This document shows, piece by piece, positions 7,037 to 15,467 of a stretch of DNA of 64,000 bases (positions are counted from its first letter, which is position 1; the number at the start of each line of letters is the position of its first letter). Origin of the DNA: a bacterium. GTDB taxonomy: Bacteria; UBP6; UBA1177. A model generated the notes under the pieces. The model ran no database searches and was not told the DNA's origin. It saw only the letters and a list, made by a program, of their open reading frames with translations. The stretch lies in NCBI GenBank assembly GCA_017963125.1, contig JAGCUA010000002.1, forward strand, positions 1-64,000, in the 5' to 3' direction. The translations under genes and the position numbers were made by a program.

Positions 7037-9442
7037 CTATTTATCTGCTGCTTTTTCGATGAGGATCCCTGCTGCGAAAGCGGCAAAGTAGCAGACCAGA
7101 CCTGTAAAAAATGTCGCCGAGATGCCGTAGAATATTGAGATGGCCGTTGCGACGACAGAGCTTACGACACTTGCCGCGCCGTTTACTCCCCAGAACCACG
7201 GAGCCGAGCTACTGACATTTTTGTTGAGGAGCGAAAGACCGGTCGGGAAGGGCATTCCCATAAAAAATCCAGCAAGAGCCATAGTTACAAAGCTGTATAC
7301 TATACGAGGAGCGATCGGCCATGAACTGAAGTAGTGAAGAACGAACATGTTTGCCGATCCGACTGTCGCAACGACTAAAATGAGAAGTATGAAGATCCCC
7401 TTGACACCGACTTTTTCACGCAGTTTTTTGCTCGAGAAACTGCCGAGACCGCTGAAAAGAAGCATCGTGAAGAGAACGACTAAGATGCTGTAAGTCGGAT
7501 GACCGAGAAATACGGCGAATTTCTGGATGAGCGAGATCTCAATCAGCATGAAACCGATTCCCAAAGCTGTGAAATAAAGGGTGTAACGGTTGAAAACTGC
7601 TTCGGCAACCCCAGTTTTCATCTTCGAGATAAGCGGGATTATGATGAGGAAAAGTGAAAGGACGATGACTATAGCGATGAGCCACAGAAGGTTGTGGATC
7701 GCCATGAGGTTCGTCGAAAGAACACCTTCCGATTCGACACTTTTCCCCATGAAGACGGCAGAAGGTTTGAGCATGTTGAAGAAGAAGGGGTTGTCATCTG
7801 TCGGCGGGGTGAGGTCAAGAGAATAATTAGCCATGAAAGGTTCGCGCTTGCCAGGAGTTATGATGTCCTTGAAAATCGACGCGTTTTCCTTGCCGCCTGC
7901 GATAAGTGTTTCAAATCCGTAAAGATCTGCAAGACTCATGGCTCTGTCGATTATATCCTTACTGAAGGGTTTCTTGGATACGACGATCGTTCCCGAGCCG
8001 AAATGTTCTTCCAACCGCTGATTAAACGGAAGGTAGTCGACTGCTACGAGGATTATGTGTTTTGCCGGATCTTTGACTCCGGATTCAAGCAGCGTCTGGT
8101 ATGCGAGGTTGACGAGACGCAGAAGTTCGCCCGGGCGTTTCGGATAATACCAGCGGCTCATCGTTATCGCACCGTTGTCCGAAAGGCGGGAATAGAAGGT
8201 CTTCCACGCTTCGAGAGTGTAGAGCGAGTTTTCGGTGAGAACGAACGCGCCTGAAGCCGTCGCAGCCCACGAATCGATGAGGCTTGCCTGGATCAGGTCA
8301 AATTCCATATTGTTTTTCTCGAAGAAATTGCGTGCTTCGTCTTCGACAATGTGGACATTCGGAAGAGCCGAAACATCGTATGTGTAGCCTGCATAAACCT
8401 TTGTAAGAGCTTCAATGATGCGGCCGTTTATTTCGATTCCCCATACTTCCTTCTGGTTGAAGTGGAGTGCGGAAAGAATGTCTCTGCCGCCGCCGACGCC
8501 GATGACACCTACTTTGGAATTGGGAAAAAGATAGTGAGCGAAGTTGGTTATGTCGTAGCGCAGATGGATAAGACCGGAGATCGGCATTGTGTTTTTCGTG
8601 ATTATCGTTGCTGCCGCCGAGTCTATTTTCAGGTTCCGCTGTTCGACTTTGTAATCGGGGAAATTAGCCATCATTTTGCCTGAAATGCCCCAGCCGAAAC
8701 CGTTGTTGTTCGTCAGGGGAGCTACCGTTATGCGTGAAAAAGGAGTCCAGCTTTCCCATTCCAGATTGTGCTCGACAGTCGCTTCGAGGACACCTTCGTC
8801 AACTTTCGTCCATTCGATCTTGAAGATCCTTCCCGTGTAATTGAAAACGGAAAAAATGATTATGCAGATCGCCAGAATGAGATCGGATTTCTTTTTGGAA
8901 ACGGCAAAAGCCGATAAAAATCCCATACTTGAAATAAAAATAATGGCGCTTACAGCATCAGTCACGGAAAGCAGCAGGAAGAACGCTATCGAGCCGGCGG
9001 CAGCTCCTGCGAGATCCGCTGCATAGAGCCGGTTTGCATTTTTTATATACTTCGTGGCAAGGATCAGAGAGACCGCGACGCCTTCAAAATAGAAAGGGAT
9101 CGCTGCAATAGTATAGATGATGGCAGTCGTGAAGTAACCGATACCTGTCTGACGCGGTACGAACGGTATCGAAAGGAGAGTCAGCAGTGAAAAAATGAGA
9201 GAAAGGGCAAAGAGACGGCTGTATTTTGAAATGAGGATCTCTATTTCTTCGTCTGTTTTTGAAGCAAAGTCGGCTAAATAAACTTTGACGGCACCTGTAC
9301 TCATGCCGAGCATCGCAACTGATATTGCCATAAAAGCGTAATGATACCACATTGTTATGCTGAAAATTCGAGTCAGACTGTTTTCAAGGGCAAGTCCTGC
9401 GAGCGACAAAAGGAAAATTGCATAATAAATAGATTTTCTCAT
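7037..9442 (-). CDS. Membrane-embedded spermidine-synthase-like protein
   Basis: 801 residues in three parts: an N-terminal membrane domain (about 1-205, several helices), a soluble Rossmann-type spermidine synthase/methyltransferase-like domain, and a C-terminal membrane domain (about 590-800). The soluble domain has VGVIGVGGGRDIL near residue 315, WGIEINGRII, DEARNFFE and QASLIDSW. The family is annotated as fused MFS/spermidine synthase or polyamine aminopropyltransferase-like. The substrate is unknown, and polyamine synthesis should not be assumed because the domain is also found in proteins with other predicted transfer roles. The start has GAGG upstream. It is convergent with the DUF1566-like gene and downstream of the lipoprotein array, separated by 94 nt. 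Confidence 0.85.
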   Translation of the reverse strand: MRKSIYYAIFLLSLAGLALENSLTRIFSITMWYHYAFMAISVAMLGMSTGAVKVYLADFASKTDEEIEILISKYSRLFALSLIFSLLTLLSIPFVPRQTGIGYFTTAIIYTIAAIPFYFEGVAVSLILATKYIKNANRLYAADLAGAAAGSIAFFLLLSVTDAVSAIIFISSMGFLSAFAVSKKKSDLILAICIIIFSVFNYTGRIFKIEWTKVDEGVLEATVEHNLEWESWTPFSRITVAPLTNNNGFGWGISGKMMANFPDYKVEQRNLKIDSAAATIITKNTMPISGLIHLRYDITNFAHYLFPNSKVGVIGVGGGRDILSALHFNQKEVWGIEINGRIIEALTKVYAGYTYDVSALPNVHIVEDEARNFFEKNNMEFDLIQASLIDSWAATASGAFVLTENSLYTLEAWKTFYSRLSDNGAITMSRWYYPKRPGELLRLVNLAYQTLLESGVKDPAKHIILVAVDYLPFNQRLEEHFGSGTIVVSKKPFSKDIIDRAMSLADLYGFETLIAGGKENASIFKDIITPGKREPFMANYSLDLTPPTDDNPFFFNMLKPSAVFMGKSVESEGVLSTNLMAIHNLLWLIAIVIVLSLFLIIIPLISKMKTGVAEAVFNRYTLYFTALGIGFMLIEISLIQKFAVFLGHPTYSILVVLFTMLLFSGLGSFSSKKLREKVGVKGIFILLILVVATVGSANMFVLHYFSSWPIAPRIVYSFVTMALAGFFMGMPFPTGLSLLNKNVSSSAPWFWGVNGAASVVSSVVATAISIFYGISATFFTGLVCYFAAFAAGILIEKAADK

Positions 9443-9536
9443 TAAACTACCTCAAAAAAATCAAAAGCGGGAGATGATACAAAAAAGAGGATTTTAGTCA
9501 ATTATGTGTTTTGTGAGTCTTTCTGAACTTTGTGAA

Positions 9537-10496
9537 TTATTCGTCGCCGGTATATTCGCAGTAATTGTCAACGCAGTATCCGTATTCGCCGCAGTCGATA
9601 TCTTCTTCGCAATCATAGAACTCTTCGGGATAATCGCAGACTCCGTAATCGCATATTTTATCTTCGCCGCAGTCGCTGTCCAATATGCATTCCGGCGGAT
9701 TCTCAAAGACATTGTCCCATGAAAAATCGGAAACAGAAAAACATTCTCCGTTTTCAACGTAGGTGGAAACCTCATCTTCATCGAGTGTGATTTCGTAGAA
9801 CGAGAAAGAGCCTTGTCCCTTCGAATAGTTTGTTCCTGCGATGACATCTTCGATCTTGATCGCTCCAGATTTTGCGAAATAGTATTTTGTCATCATGTAG
9901 CCTTCCTCATCATAAACATTTTTGTAGAGGATGACTTTTTCGGTCGCTGTCGCATAATTTGCGTTCGCATCTTTGCCGAGGACGATGGTTTTTCCTTTGA
10001 AAGGGGAGAGGTCGTTTCTGTAAACAAGCTCTTCGTATTCGGTATCGTATTCATAAAATATTATATCGAGCCAGAATAAAGCATTTTCCGGATCTTCGGG
10101 ATCTTCCACGTAAGCGTATATGCCGTCTTCGAGAGTTGATGAGATCTCGTCGAAAACGATTGCCTGACATGCCGGATCCACCGGTTCGAAGTCACTGTCG
10201 TCAATAGTGTCTGTGTCGTCGACGGTATCGGTGTCATCTGTCGTGTCGGTGTCATCGATCGTGTCCGTATCGTCTCCTGTGTCGGGTTTGTCGCCGTCCG
10301 GAACATCAGAATCGGGAGAATCGCTGTCAGGAGTTTCGGAATCTGGAACGTCTGAATCGGTCGTATCTGTGTCTGCGGCATCGGAATCGTCTTCATGTTC
10401 GGTATCGCCGTGATGGATCGTTTTCCCTTCCTCTTCGCATGAAACAACGAAAATCAAGACACAGATTGCAAGTGCAAGAGCAAAAAACTTTTTCAT
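9537..10496 (-). CDS. Array lipoprotein 1: acidic TD linker, one C-type module, Cys-rich tail
   Basis: 319 residues. Lipoprotein signal peptide with lipobox FVVSC, then EEEG and an acidic linker of SDxPDSD and DTDTIDD repeats (about 20-95). One C-type module follows (ACQAIVFDEI start; AKSGAIKIEDV; GSFSFYEI; GECFSVSDFSWD). A C-terminal Cys-rich segment has CILDSDCGEDKICDYGVC and a second CEEDIDCGEYGYC unit, resembling spacings in EB/dickkopf-like or metallothionein-like motifs. ATG 10496 was chosen over an upstream TTG because GGAGG sits 6 nt before it. It is the last gene of the leftward array and has its own array-type promoter. Function unknown; probably anchored in the outer membrane. Confidence 0.85.
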   Translation of the reverse strand: MKKFFALALAICVLIFVVSCEEEGKTIHHGDTEHEDDSDAADTDTTDSDVPDSETPDSDSPDSDVPDGDKPDTGDDTDTIDDTDTTDDTDTVDDTDTIDDSDFEPVDPACQAIVFDEISSTLEDGIYAYVEDPEDPENALFWLDIIFYEYDTEYEELVYRNDLSPFKGKTIVLGKDANANYATATEKVILYKNVYDEEGYMMTKYYFAKSGAIKIEDVIAGTNYSKGQGSFSFYEITLDEDEVSTYVENGECFSVSDFSWDNVFENPPECILDSDCGEDKICDYGVCDYPEEFYDCEEDIDCGEYGYCVDNYCEYTGDE

Positions 10497-10529
10497 AAGA
10501 GCCTCCAATGTTAAAAAACAAAACCCTTA

Positions 10530-10558
10530 ATTATAATAAGATGTTATTTTTAAGAAAG
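10530..10558 (-). promoter_or_regulatory. Array-type promoter before array lipoprotein 1
   Basis: Leftward CTTTCT (complement of 10553-10558), 17-bp spacer, TATAAT (complement of 10530-10535). It matches the promoters of several other array genes in sequence and spacing. Confidence 0.55.
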
Positions 10559-10584
10559 TTTTTCGTGAATTGGTATGAAGCGGA

Positions 10585-11934
10585 TTATTTTCCTTTTGCG
10601 TTGATCTGAGAGTTTGTGATCCTGAAGCACTTTCCGCCGGAAATTACTTCTCCGGTGACCTTGTCGACTTCGGTAAGTACCAGCTGCTGATCTACAGGAG
10701 CGTAGAATGAACCGTTTGAGTTGAACAGTACAGTTATGATGCCTTTCTGCGGATAGTAAAGTCTCGTGATGATGTCGCCCTCATATTCTTTTATAAAGGC
10801 GCATGCATTGTTGGCGTTGTTCGGTTTGTCAAGCGTGCAGCTGCTGAAGGGCAGTTCGTCGAATTTGATATAATTGTGAGGCGGGTTGTACATTCTGAAC
10901 GAGAAGTGATTTTTGCTGCTGCCGCTGTTCGGAGCGTATTCAGCAGTGTAATCATAAAAACCGTTTGCAGGATCTGACGAAGAGGTATGAACGAGGTCTT
11001 TGAGTGAAATCGTGTCGCATTTGTTGCACCCTGTCTGATCTGCATTGCACATTTCATCGTATCCGCAACCTGTTCCGCAGTCTTTGCCGCATTCATTTTT
11101 TCCGCATTTTTTGCCGTCGCATGAGCATGTGATGCACTTGCCGTCAGTTGAGCAGCCTTGTCCTTCGGGGCAGTTTCCGCCGTTGTTCCCGCATATTCCG
11201 CCGCAGCCGTTGGTCCCGCATTCTCTGCCTTCGCAAGAGCAGGAGAGACACTGGGTCTGGTCTATACTGCATGTGAAATCGTGAGGATTGCCGCAGTCGC
11301 CGCATGATTCGCCGCAGCCGTTGACGCCGCAGACTTTGCCTTCGCATGTCGAATCTACGCAGGTCGAAGGAACACATTCTCCGGCATCGCAGACAAGACC
11401 GCCTGTGCATGAGCCGCAAGAGCCGCCGCAGCCGTCATTCCCGCACTGTTTGCCGTCGCAGCTCGGGAAGCAGGTGCAGACTTTCGTGTCAGGATCGCAT
11501 ACGTCGCCTTGATTCTGGCAGGAACATGTTCCGCCGCAGCCGTCGTCACCGCAGTGTGTTCCGTCGCATTTCGGGTTGCACTGGCAGGTGAAATTGTTCA
11601 GGTTGCACATTTCATTGGCGCCGCAAGTTCCGCAGACTCCGCCGCAGCCGTCGCTTCCGCACTGTTTTCCCGTGCAGTCAGGCTGGCAGTTGGGATCAGT
11701 CGGATTTGTAGGATTGGTCGGATCTGACGGAGCCGTCGGGTCTGAAGGTGTAGTGTCTCCCTGTTCTGAAGGGGTGGTGTCGCCTGTGTCTGCCGGGTCA
11801 GTGTCTCCTGAGGGAGTAGTGTCCGACTGAGCAGTGTCACCGGAAACGCCTTCTTCTTCATCGTCGTCGCTTACGCATGAAACGAAGATGAACATCACGA
11901 AAATCAGTGATAAAAGAGTCAGGAATTTTTTCAT
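10585..11934 (-). CDS. Array lipoprotein 2: six CGxDGCGG Cys repeats and one B-type module
   Basis: 449 residues. Lipobox FIFVSC is followed directly by acidic VSDDDEEEG. A Thr/Pro/Ser/Asp linker (about 30-85) leads to six consecutive Cys-rich repeats (about 87-300) of the form CxPxCxGKxCGxDGCGGxCGxC. The last copies are degenerate (CGVNGCGESCGDC, CGKNECGKDCG). A C-terminal B-type module follows (CDTISLKDL; YAPNSGSS; YYPQKGIITV; GGKCFRITNSQ). The Cys repeats probably form disulfide-stabilised rods that lift the module from the membrane (inference). ATG at 11934 with AGAGG upstream. It starts 8 nt after array lipoprotein 3 ends, so the two are co-transcribed. Confidence 0.87.
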   Translation of the reverse strand: MKKFLTLLSLIFVMFIFVSCVSDDDEEEGVSGDTAQSDTTPSGDTDPADTGDTTPSEQGDTTPSDPTAPSDPTNPTNPTDPNCQPDCTGKQCGSDGCGGVCGTCGANEMCNLNNFTCQCNPKCDGTHCGDDGCGGTCSCQNQGDVCDPDTKVCTCFPSCDGKQCGNDGCGGSCGSCTGGLVCDAGECVPSTCVDSTCEGKVCGVNGCGESCGDCGNPHDFTCSIDQTQCLSCSCEGRECGTNGCGGICGNNGGNCPEGQGCSTDGKCITCSCDGKKCGKNECGKDCGTGCGYDEMCNADQTGCNKCDTISLKDLVHTSSSDPANGFYDYTAEYAPNSGSSKNHFSFRMYNPPHNYIKFDELPFSSCTLDKPNNANNACAFIKEYEGDIITRLYYPQKGIITVLFNSNGSFYAPVDQQLVLTEVDKVTGEVISGGKCFRITNSQINAKGK

Positions 11935-11942
11935 GAAAACCT

Positions 11943-13061
11943 CTATTCGGCAGGATATGAAAGAGTGGTGTCGTTAACGATTATGCAGTCGCCGTTAGGA
12001 ACAAAATAATCTTTGTCGCCGCCATCAATCAATCCGCCGTCTTCGTGTTTCATTTCGCCGAGTTTTACTCCGGTGAGAGTGAATTTTATATTGTTGTTGC
12101 TTTTGTTGTATTCATCTATCGTGAGAGTTCCCTCTTTCGTGAAGAATGTTTTTGCCGGGTTTGTGCCGTCGCTGCGGTCATTATCTTCACCGATGATAAA
12201 GCAGATAGATTTGTTTGCCATTCCTTCCTCACAGTTTTTGAGGCTGTCAAATTCGGCAAGGTTGATCTCCTTGCCTGATTCGATACTGGCTTGAGTAGTA
12301 AAAGAAAGGACATATTTGTCTTCTTTTGAAGTGTCACCGGTATTAGGCGTGTAGGCATTTTTTACGGTTTTGTAGTATCTGCCGGTTCCGCCTTTTGACA
12401 GTTCCGCAATCGGAGCAAGCGTTACTTTTGTGCAATATTTGCAGGTATGAGCTGATTCAACGCAGACGCCTTCATCCCCGCAATCTCCGCATGTTCCGCC
12501 GCAGCCGTCATCGCCGCACTCTTTGCCGTCACAGTTGGGAACGCATATGCAGGCTCCTGTATCTGTGTCGCATGTCTCGTTGGATTTGCAGCCGCATGTT
12601 CCGCCGCAGCCGTCATCGTCCGTGCAGAGTTTGCCGGTGCAGCTCGGTGTGCACATGCAGAGGTTTGTCGAGAGATTGCAAGTGTGGTTTTCGGGGCATC
12701 CGCCGTTGTAGTTACCGCAGGTACCGCCGCATCCGTCATCGCCGCACTCTTTTCCGCCGCACTGAGGTGTGCAGGGCTGGTTGGGATCGGTCGGAGTCGT
12801 CGGATCGTTTGTCGGATCGGTCGAGGGATCTGACGGAGTAGTAGGATCACTTGTCGGATCGGTAGCGGTGTCTGCCGGATTGTTGTCTCCGGTGTCTGCC
12901 GGATCTGTCGGAGTAGCCGTATCGGTCTGATCGGCCGGAGTCGTATCTCCTGACGGGGTCGTGTCGCCGGAGAGACCTTCTTCAAGATCGTCATCTTCAA
13001 CGCATGAAACAGAAATAAAGATCGCAAAAATCAAAAACGGGATAGTCAAAAGCTTTTTCAT
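11943..13061 (-). CDS. Array lipoprotein 3: three Cys repeats and one B-type module
   Basis: 372 residues. Signal peptide with lipobox FISVSC, acidic VEDDDLEEG, then a linker of TDPTSDPTTPSDP type (to about 100). Three CGxDGCGG repeats follow (CTPQCGGKECGDDGCGG; one with an extra Asp, CTDDDGCGG; CVPNCDGKECGDDGCGG), then a B-type module (AYTPNTGDTS; FFTKEGTLTI; NGDCIIVNDTTLSY). The ATG at 13061 was chosen over an upstream in-frame codon because AAGGAG lies 7 nt before it. It lies 20 nt after array lipoprotein 4 and 8 nt before array lipoprotein 2, so all three are probably one transcript. No enzymatic motif is visible. Confidence 0.87.
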   Translation of the reverse strand: MKKLLTIPFLIFAIFISVSCVEDDDLEEGLSGDTTPSGDTTPADQTDTATPTDPADTGDNNPADTATDPTSDPTTPSDPSTDPTNDPTTPTDPNQPCTPQCGGKECGDDGCGGTCGNYNGGCPENHTCNLSTNLCMCTPSCTGKLCTDDDGCGGTCGCKSNETCDTDTGACICVPNCDGKECGDDGCGGTCGDCGDEGVCVESAHTCKYCTKVTLAPIAELSKGGTGRYYKTVKNAYTPNTGDTSKEDKYVLSFTTQASIESGKEINLAEFDSLKNCEEGMANKSICFIIGEDNDRSDGTNPAKTFFTKEGTLTIDEYNKSNNNIKFTLTGVKLGEMKHEDGGLIDGGDKDYFVPNGDCIIVNDTTLSYPAE

Positions 13062-13081
13062 GAGAATCTCCTTCAATGGGG

Positions 13082-14077
13082 TTAATCTGCAACGTAGTTC
13101 AAAGTTTTATTCGTGATCTCAATGCATTTGCCGTTTTCAACAGGCTGCAGGAAGTCAAAAAGAACGTCGTCGACTTCGTATTCTATAAGTTTTACGTTTT
13201 CAATCGGAGCGGAGAGATTTCCGTTCGCATCGAAAGAAGAGATGTCGATCGTTCCGGCTGCCTGGAAGTAGGACGTGCCGCTCAGATCCTTTATAGACAA
13301 TGATACGAAGTTAGTTTTTTGACCGGTGCAGTCGTTCGGAGAAAATTGTGATAAATCGACTGTTGACGGAAGTGAACCGTCGTTCTTTATCCAAAGTATA
13401 AAATTCTCTTTGGTGAAGCCGTCGGCAACGAGATAGTACATATTTTTAAGACCGGCTCTCAATTCGAGACTTGTGATCTCTACCTGCTGGCATTCTGGCC
13501 ACAGCGGTTCGTCTGTATCAGCCGTGTCTGCGGTATCAGCGGTATCAGCCGTATCAGCCGTGTCTGCGGTATCAGCGGTATCAGCCGTATCAGCGGTATC
13601 TGCGGTATCTGCGGTATCTGCGGTATCTGCGGTATCAGCCGTATCAGCGGTATCAGCCGTATCAGCGGTATCAGCAGCGGTATCAGCGGTATCAGCGGTA
13701 TCAGCGGTATCAGCGGTATCAGCGGTATCAGCGGTATCAGCGGTATCAGCGGTATCAGCGGTATCAGCCGTGTCTGCCGTATCTGCGGTATCAGCCGTGT
13801 CAGCTGTGTCAGCCGTATCAGCCGTGTCAGCTGTGTCAGCGGTATCAGCGGTATCAGTTGTGTCAGACGTATCCGGATTTTCGGTGTCGTTTACATCGGT
13901 GTCGCCTTGTGTTTCTGAGTCAGCCGTGTCGGTCTGATCTGTCGGTTCTGTGTCAGTCTGTGCCTGAGTGTCGCTCTGGGTGTCAGGATAATCATACCAT
14001 TCCTCGTCTTCAGCGCCATTGCAGGAAACAAATGTTGTGATTGCAAGAAGTGTAAGCAGGATCATAAGATTTTTCAT
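13082..14077 (-). CDS. Array lipoprotein 4 with a 114-residue Thr-Ala-Asp repeat
   Basis: 331 residues. Lipobox TFVSC, then NGAEDEEWYDYP. A Q/T/D-rich stretch leads to about 38 copies of the tripeptide Thr-Ala-Asp (residues about 75-188) with a single extra Ala breaking the register once. The remaining 143 residues are one divergent B-type module (CQQVEITSLEL; YFQAAGTIDI; VENGKCIEITNKTLNY). There is no Cys repeat. A regular TAD repeat should be extended and acidic, acting as a tether or spacer (inference). The start resembles array lipoprotein 5 (both begin MKNLM), pointing to a duplication of the 5' end. GGAGA precedes the ATG. Confidence 0.87.
   Translation of the reverse strand: MKNLMILLTLLAITTFVSCNGAEDEEWYDYPDTQSDTQAQTDTEPTDQTDTADSETQGDTDVNDTENPDTSDTTDTADTADTADTADTADTADTADTADTADTADTADTADTADTADTADTADTADTADTADTAADTADTADTADTADTADTADTADTADTADTADTADTADTADTADTADTADTADTDEPLWPECQQVEITSLELRAGLKNMYYLVADGFTKENFILWIKNDGSLPSTVDLSQFSPNDCTGQKTNFVSLSIKDLSGTSYFQAAGTIDISSFDANGNLSAPIENVKLIEYEVDDVLFDFLQPVENGKCIEITNKTLNYVAD
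13514..13855 (-). repeat. 9-bp coding tandem repeat (Thr-Ala-Asp)
   Basis: About 38 tandem 9-bp units, on the + strand mostly gtatcagcg with gta/gtg and gcc/gcg variants and tct/tca switches. Variation is confined to synonymous positions, so the tripeptide is kept under selection. Units of 9 bp can be gained or lost without a frameshift. Confidence 0.9.
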
Positions 14078-14151
14078 TTCTTTCTCCGTAACAAGATAAA
14101 AAATGTGATTAGATCAGTAGATTTCGGTTCCAAGTAAAATAAGAAATGCGA

Positions 14152-15369
14152 TTACCATCCGTCACCAAACAGGAGTTCAAGCAATGCATATAACCAGCTG
14201 TAGGTTCTTTCCGAGGCTTCGAATTCAAGTGTCGTATTCTTGACTTGAAGGCATGCGCCGCCTGTAACAGATATAGCCTGGTTGTTGCTGATATTGACTT
14301 CCTCAAGCATTACGCCTGTAAGTTTTACCTGGACCGTTTCCGTTTCCGACCATCCGTCGTCGTAATTGTTGCCATAAGTTTCCACGGTTCCATTTTTCTG
14401 GAAGTAGGTTTTGATGCCGCCGTCTTCCTTGACATAAAGGAAAAATCCGCTCTCCGCTCCCCAATTATTTTCAAGGTAAAATGTTCCGTTATAACTTTCG
14501 AGGTTTGCAAACTTGATAAAGAAAGTGTCTACCGCGTCTGCACCGGTGTTGGGGGTGTAGCTTGTCGTGAATATTGCAGATTCAGACGAATAGTCGACAT
14601 TGCTAGGATCCAGATCCAGACTTGTTTTCAGATTGATTTCTGTAACCGTAGCACATTCAGTCGGAATGCACTCGTATGCATAGTTGCAGAATTTACCTTC
14701 TTCGCATGCATCGCATTGTCCGTCGCAACCGTCAGGATCACCGCATACTTTGCCTTCGCAGTTAGGAACACAAGCCGGCTCAGTCGGCTCGGTCGGGTTT
14801 GTCGGATCGGTCGGGTTCGTCGGATCATCCGGGTTGGTCGGATTGTCCGGATTGGTCGGATCGTCCGGGTTGGTCGGATTGTCCGGATCGGTCGGATCAG
14901 TCGGGTTCGTCGGATCAGTCGGATCGGTCGGATCGTTCGGATTGGTCGGATCGTTCGGATTGGTCGGATCGTCCGGGTTGGTCGGATCATCCGGATTGGT
15001 CGGATCGTCCGGGTTGGTCGGATCGTTCGGATTGGTCGGATCGTCCGGGTTGGTCGGATCGTTCGGATTGGTCGGATCGTTCGGGTTGGTCGGATCATCC
15101 GGGTTCGTCGGATTGTCAGGGTTGTTCGGGTCGTTCGGGTCGGTTGTATCAGCCGTATCCGGGTTTTCAGAGTCACTGACATCAGTGTCGTTTACGTCAG
15201 TGTCATTTACATCTGTGTCGGCTTGTGCTTCGGAGTCAGCCGCTTCTGAGTCGCTCTGAGCTTCAGCGTCATCCGGATACTCACCGTACCAATTTTCTTC
15301 TTCTGTGCCCTTGCAGGAAACAAAAGTTGCGAGTGCAAGAACTGCAAGCATCATCATAAGGTTTTTCAT
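14152..15369 (-). CDS. Array lipoprotein 5 with TNPDDP/TNPNDP repeat tether
   Basis: 405 residues. Lipobox TFVSC, then KGTEEENWYGEYPDD, closely parallel to the start of array lipoprotein 4. An acidic stretch leads to about 120 residues of TNPDDP/TNPNDP/TNPTDP hexapeptides (about 76-198). One Cys repeat follows (CVPNCEGKVCGDPDGCDGQC), then a B-type module (TSYTPNTGAD; YFQKNGTVETY; VMLEEVNI; GGACLQVKNTTLEF). An extra hydrophobic tail, YSWLYALLELLFGDGW, is not seen in its paralogs. The ATG has AGGAGG upstream. The 98-nt upstream gap holds a TATAAT-like -10 but a weaker -35 than the other array promoters. Confidence 0.87.
   Translation of the reverse strand: MKNLMMMLAVLALATFVSCKGTEEENWYGEYPDDAEAQSDSEAADSEAQADTDVNDTDVNDTDVSDSENPDTADTTDPNDPNNPDNPTNPDDPTNPNDPTNPNDPTNPDDPTNPNDPTNPDDPTNPDDPTNPDDPTNPNDPTNPNDPTDPTDPTNPTDPTDPDNPTNPDDPTNPDNPTNPDDPTNPTDPTNPTEPTEPACVPNCEGKVCGDPDGCDGQCDACEEGKFCNYAYECIPTECATVTEINLKTSLDLDPSNVDYSSESAIFTTSYTPNTGADAVDTFFIKFANLESYNGTFYLENNWGAESGFFLYVKEDGGIKTYFQKNGTVETYGNNYDDGWSETETVQVKLTGVMLEEVNISNNQAISVTGGACLQVKNTTLEFEASERTYSWLYALLELLFGDGW
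14776..15144 (-). repeat. 18-bp coding tandem repeat (TNPxDP)
   Basis: About twenty 18-bp units (+ strand forms like ggatcgtccgggttggtc) with single-base variants that switch Asp and Asn. The unit length keeps the frame, so copy-number change alters only tether length. Confidence 0.88.
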
Positions 15370-15467
15370 CTTTCCCTCCTAATTGTGGTAATCAAAAAAC
15401 ATAAAAATCGTTATATTATACTCATAATAATTTAAAAATAAATAGTAATGTTGAAAAAAAGTGAAGA

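Noticed and set aside
13473..13937. Rightward ORF of Ser-Ala-Val repeats opposite the TAD repeat
   Set aside because: A shadow of the 9-bp repeat; the minus-strand gene has signal peptide, ribosome binding site and a paralogous module.
13514..15144. Regularly spaced repeats that could suggest CRISPR or an origin iteron array
   Set aside because: Units are contiguous 9- and 18-bp coding repeats with no unique spacers, and no cas genes or DnaA-box pattern are present.
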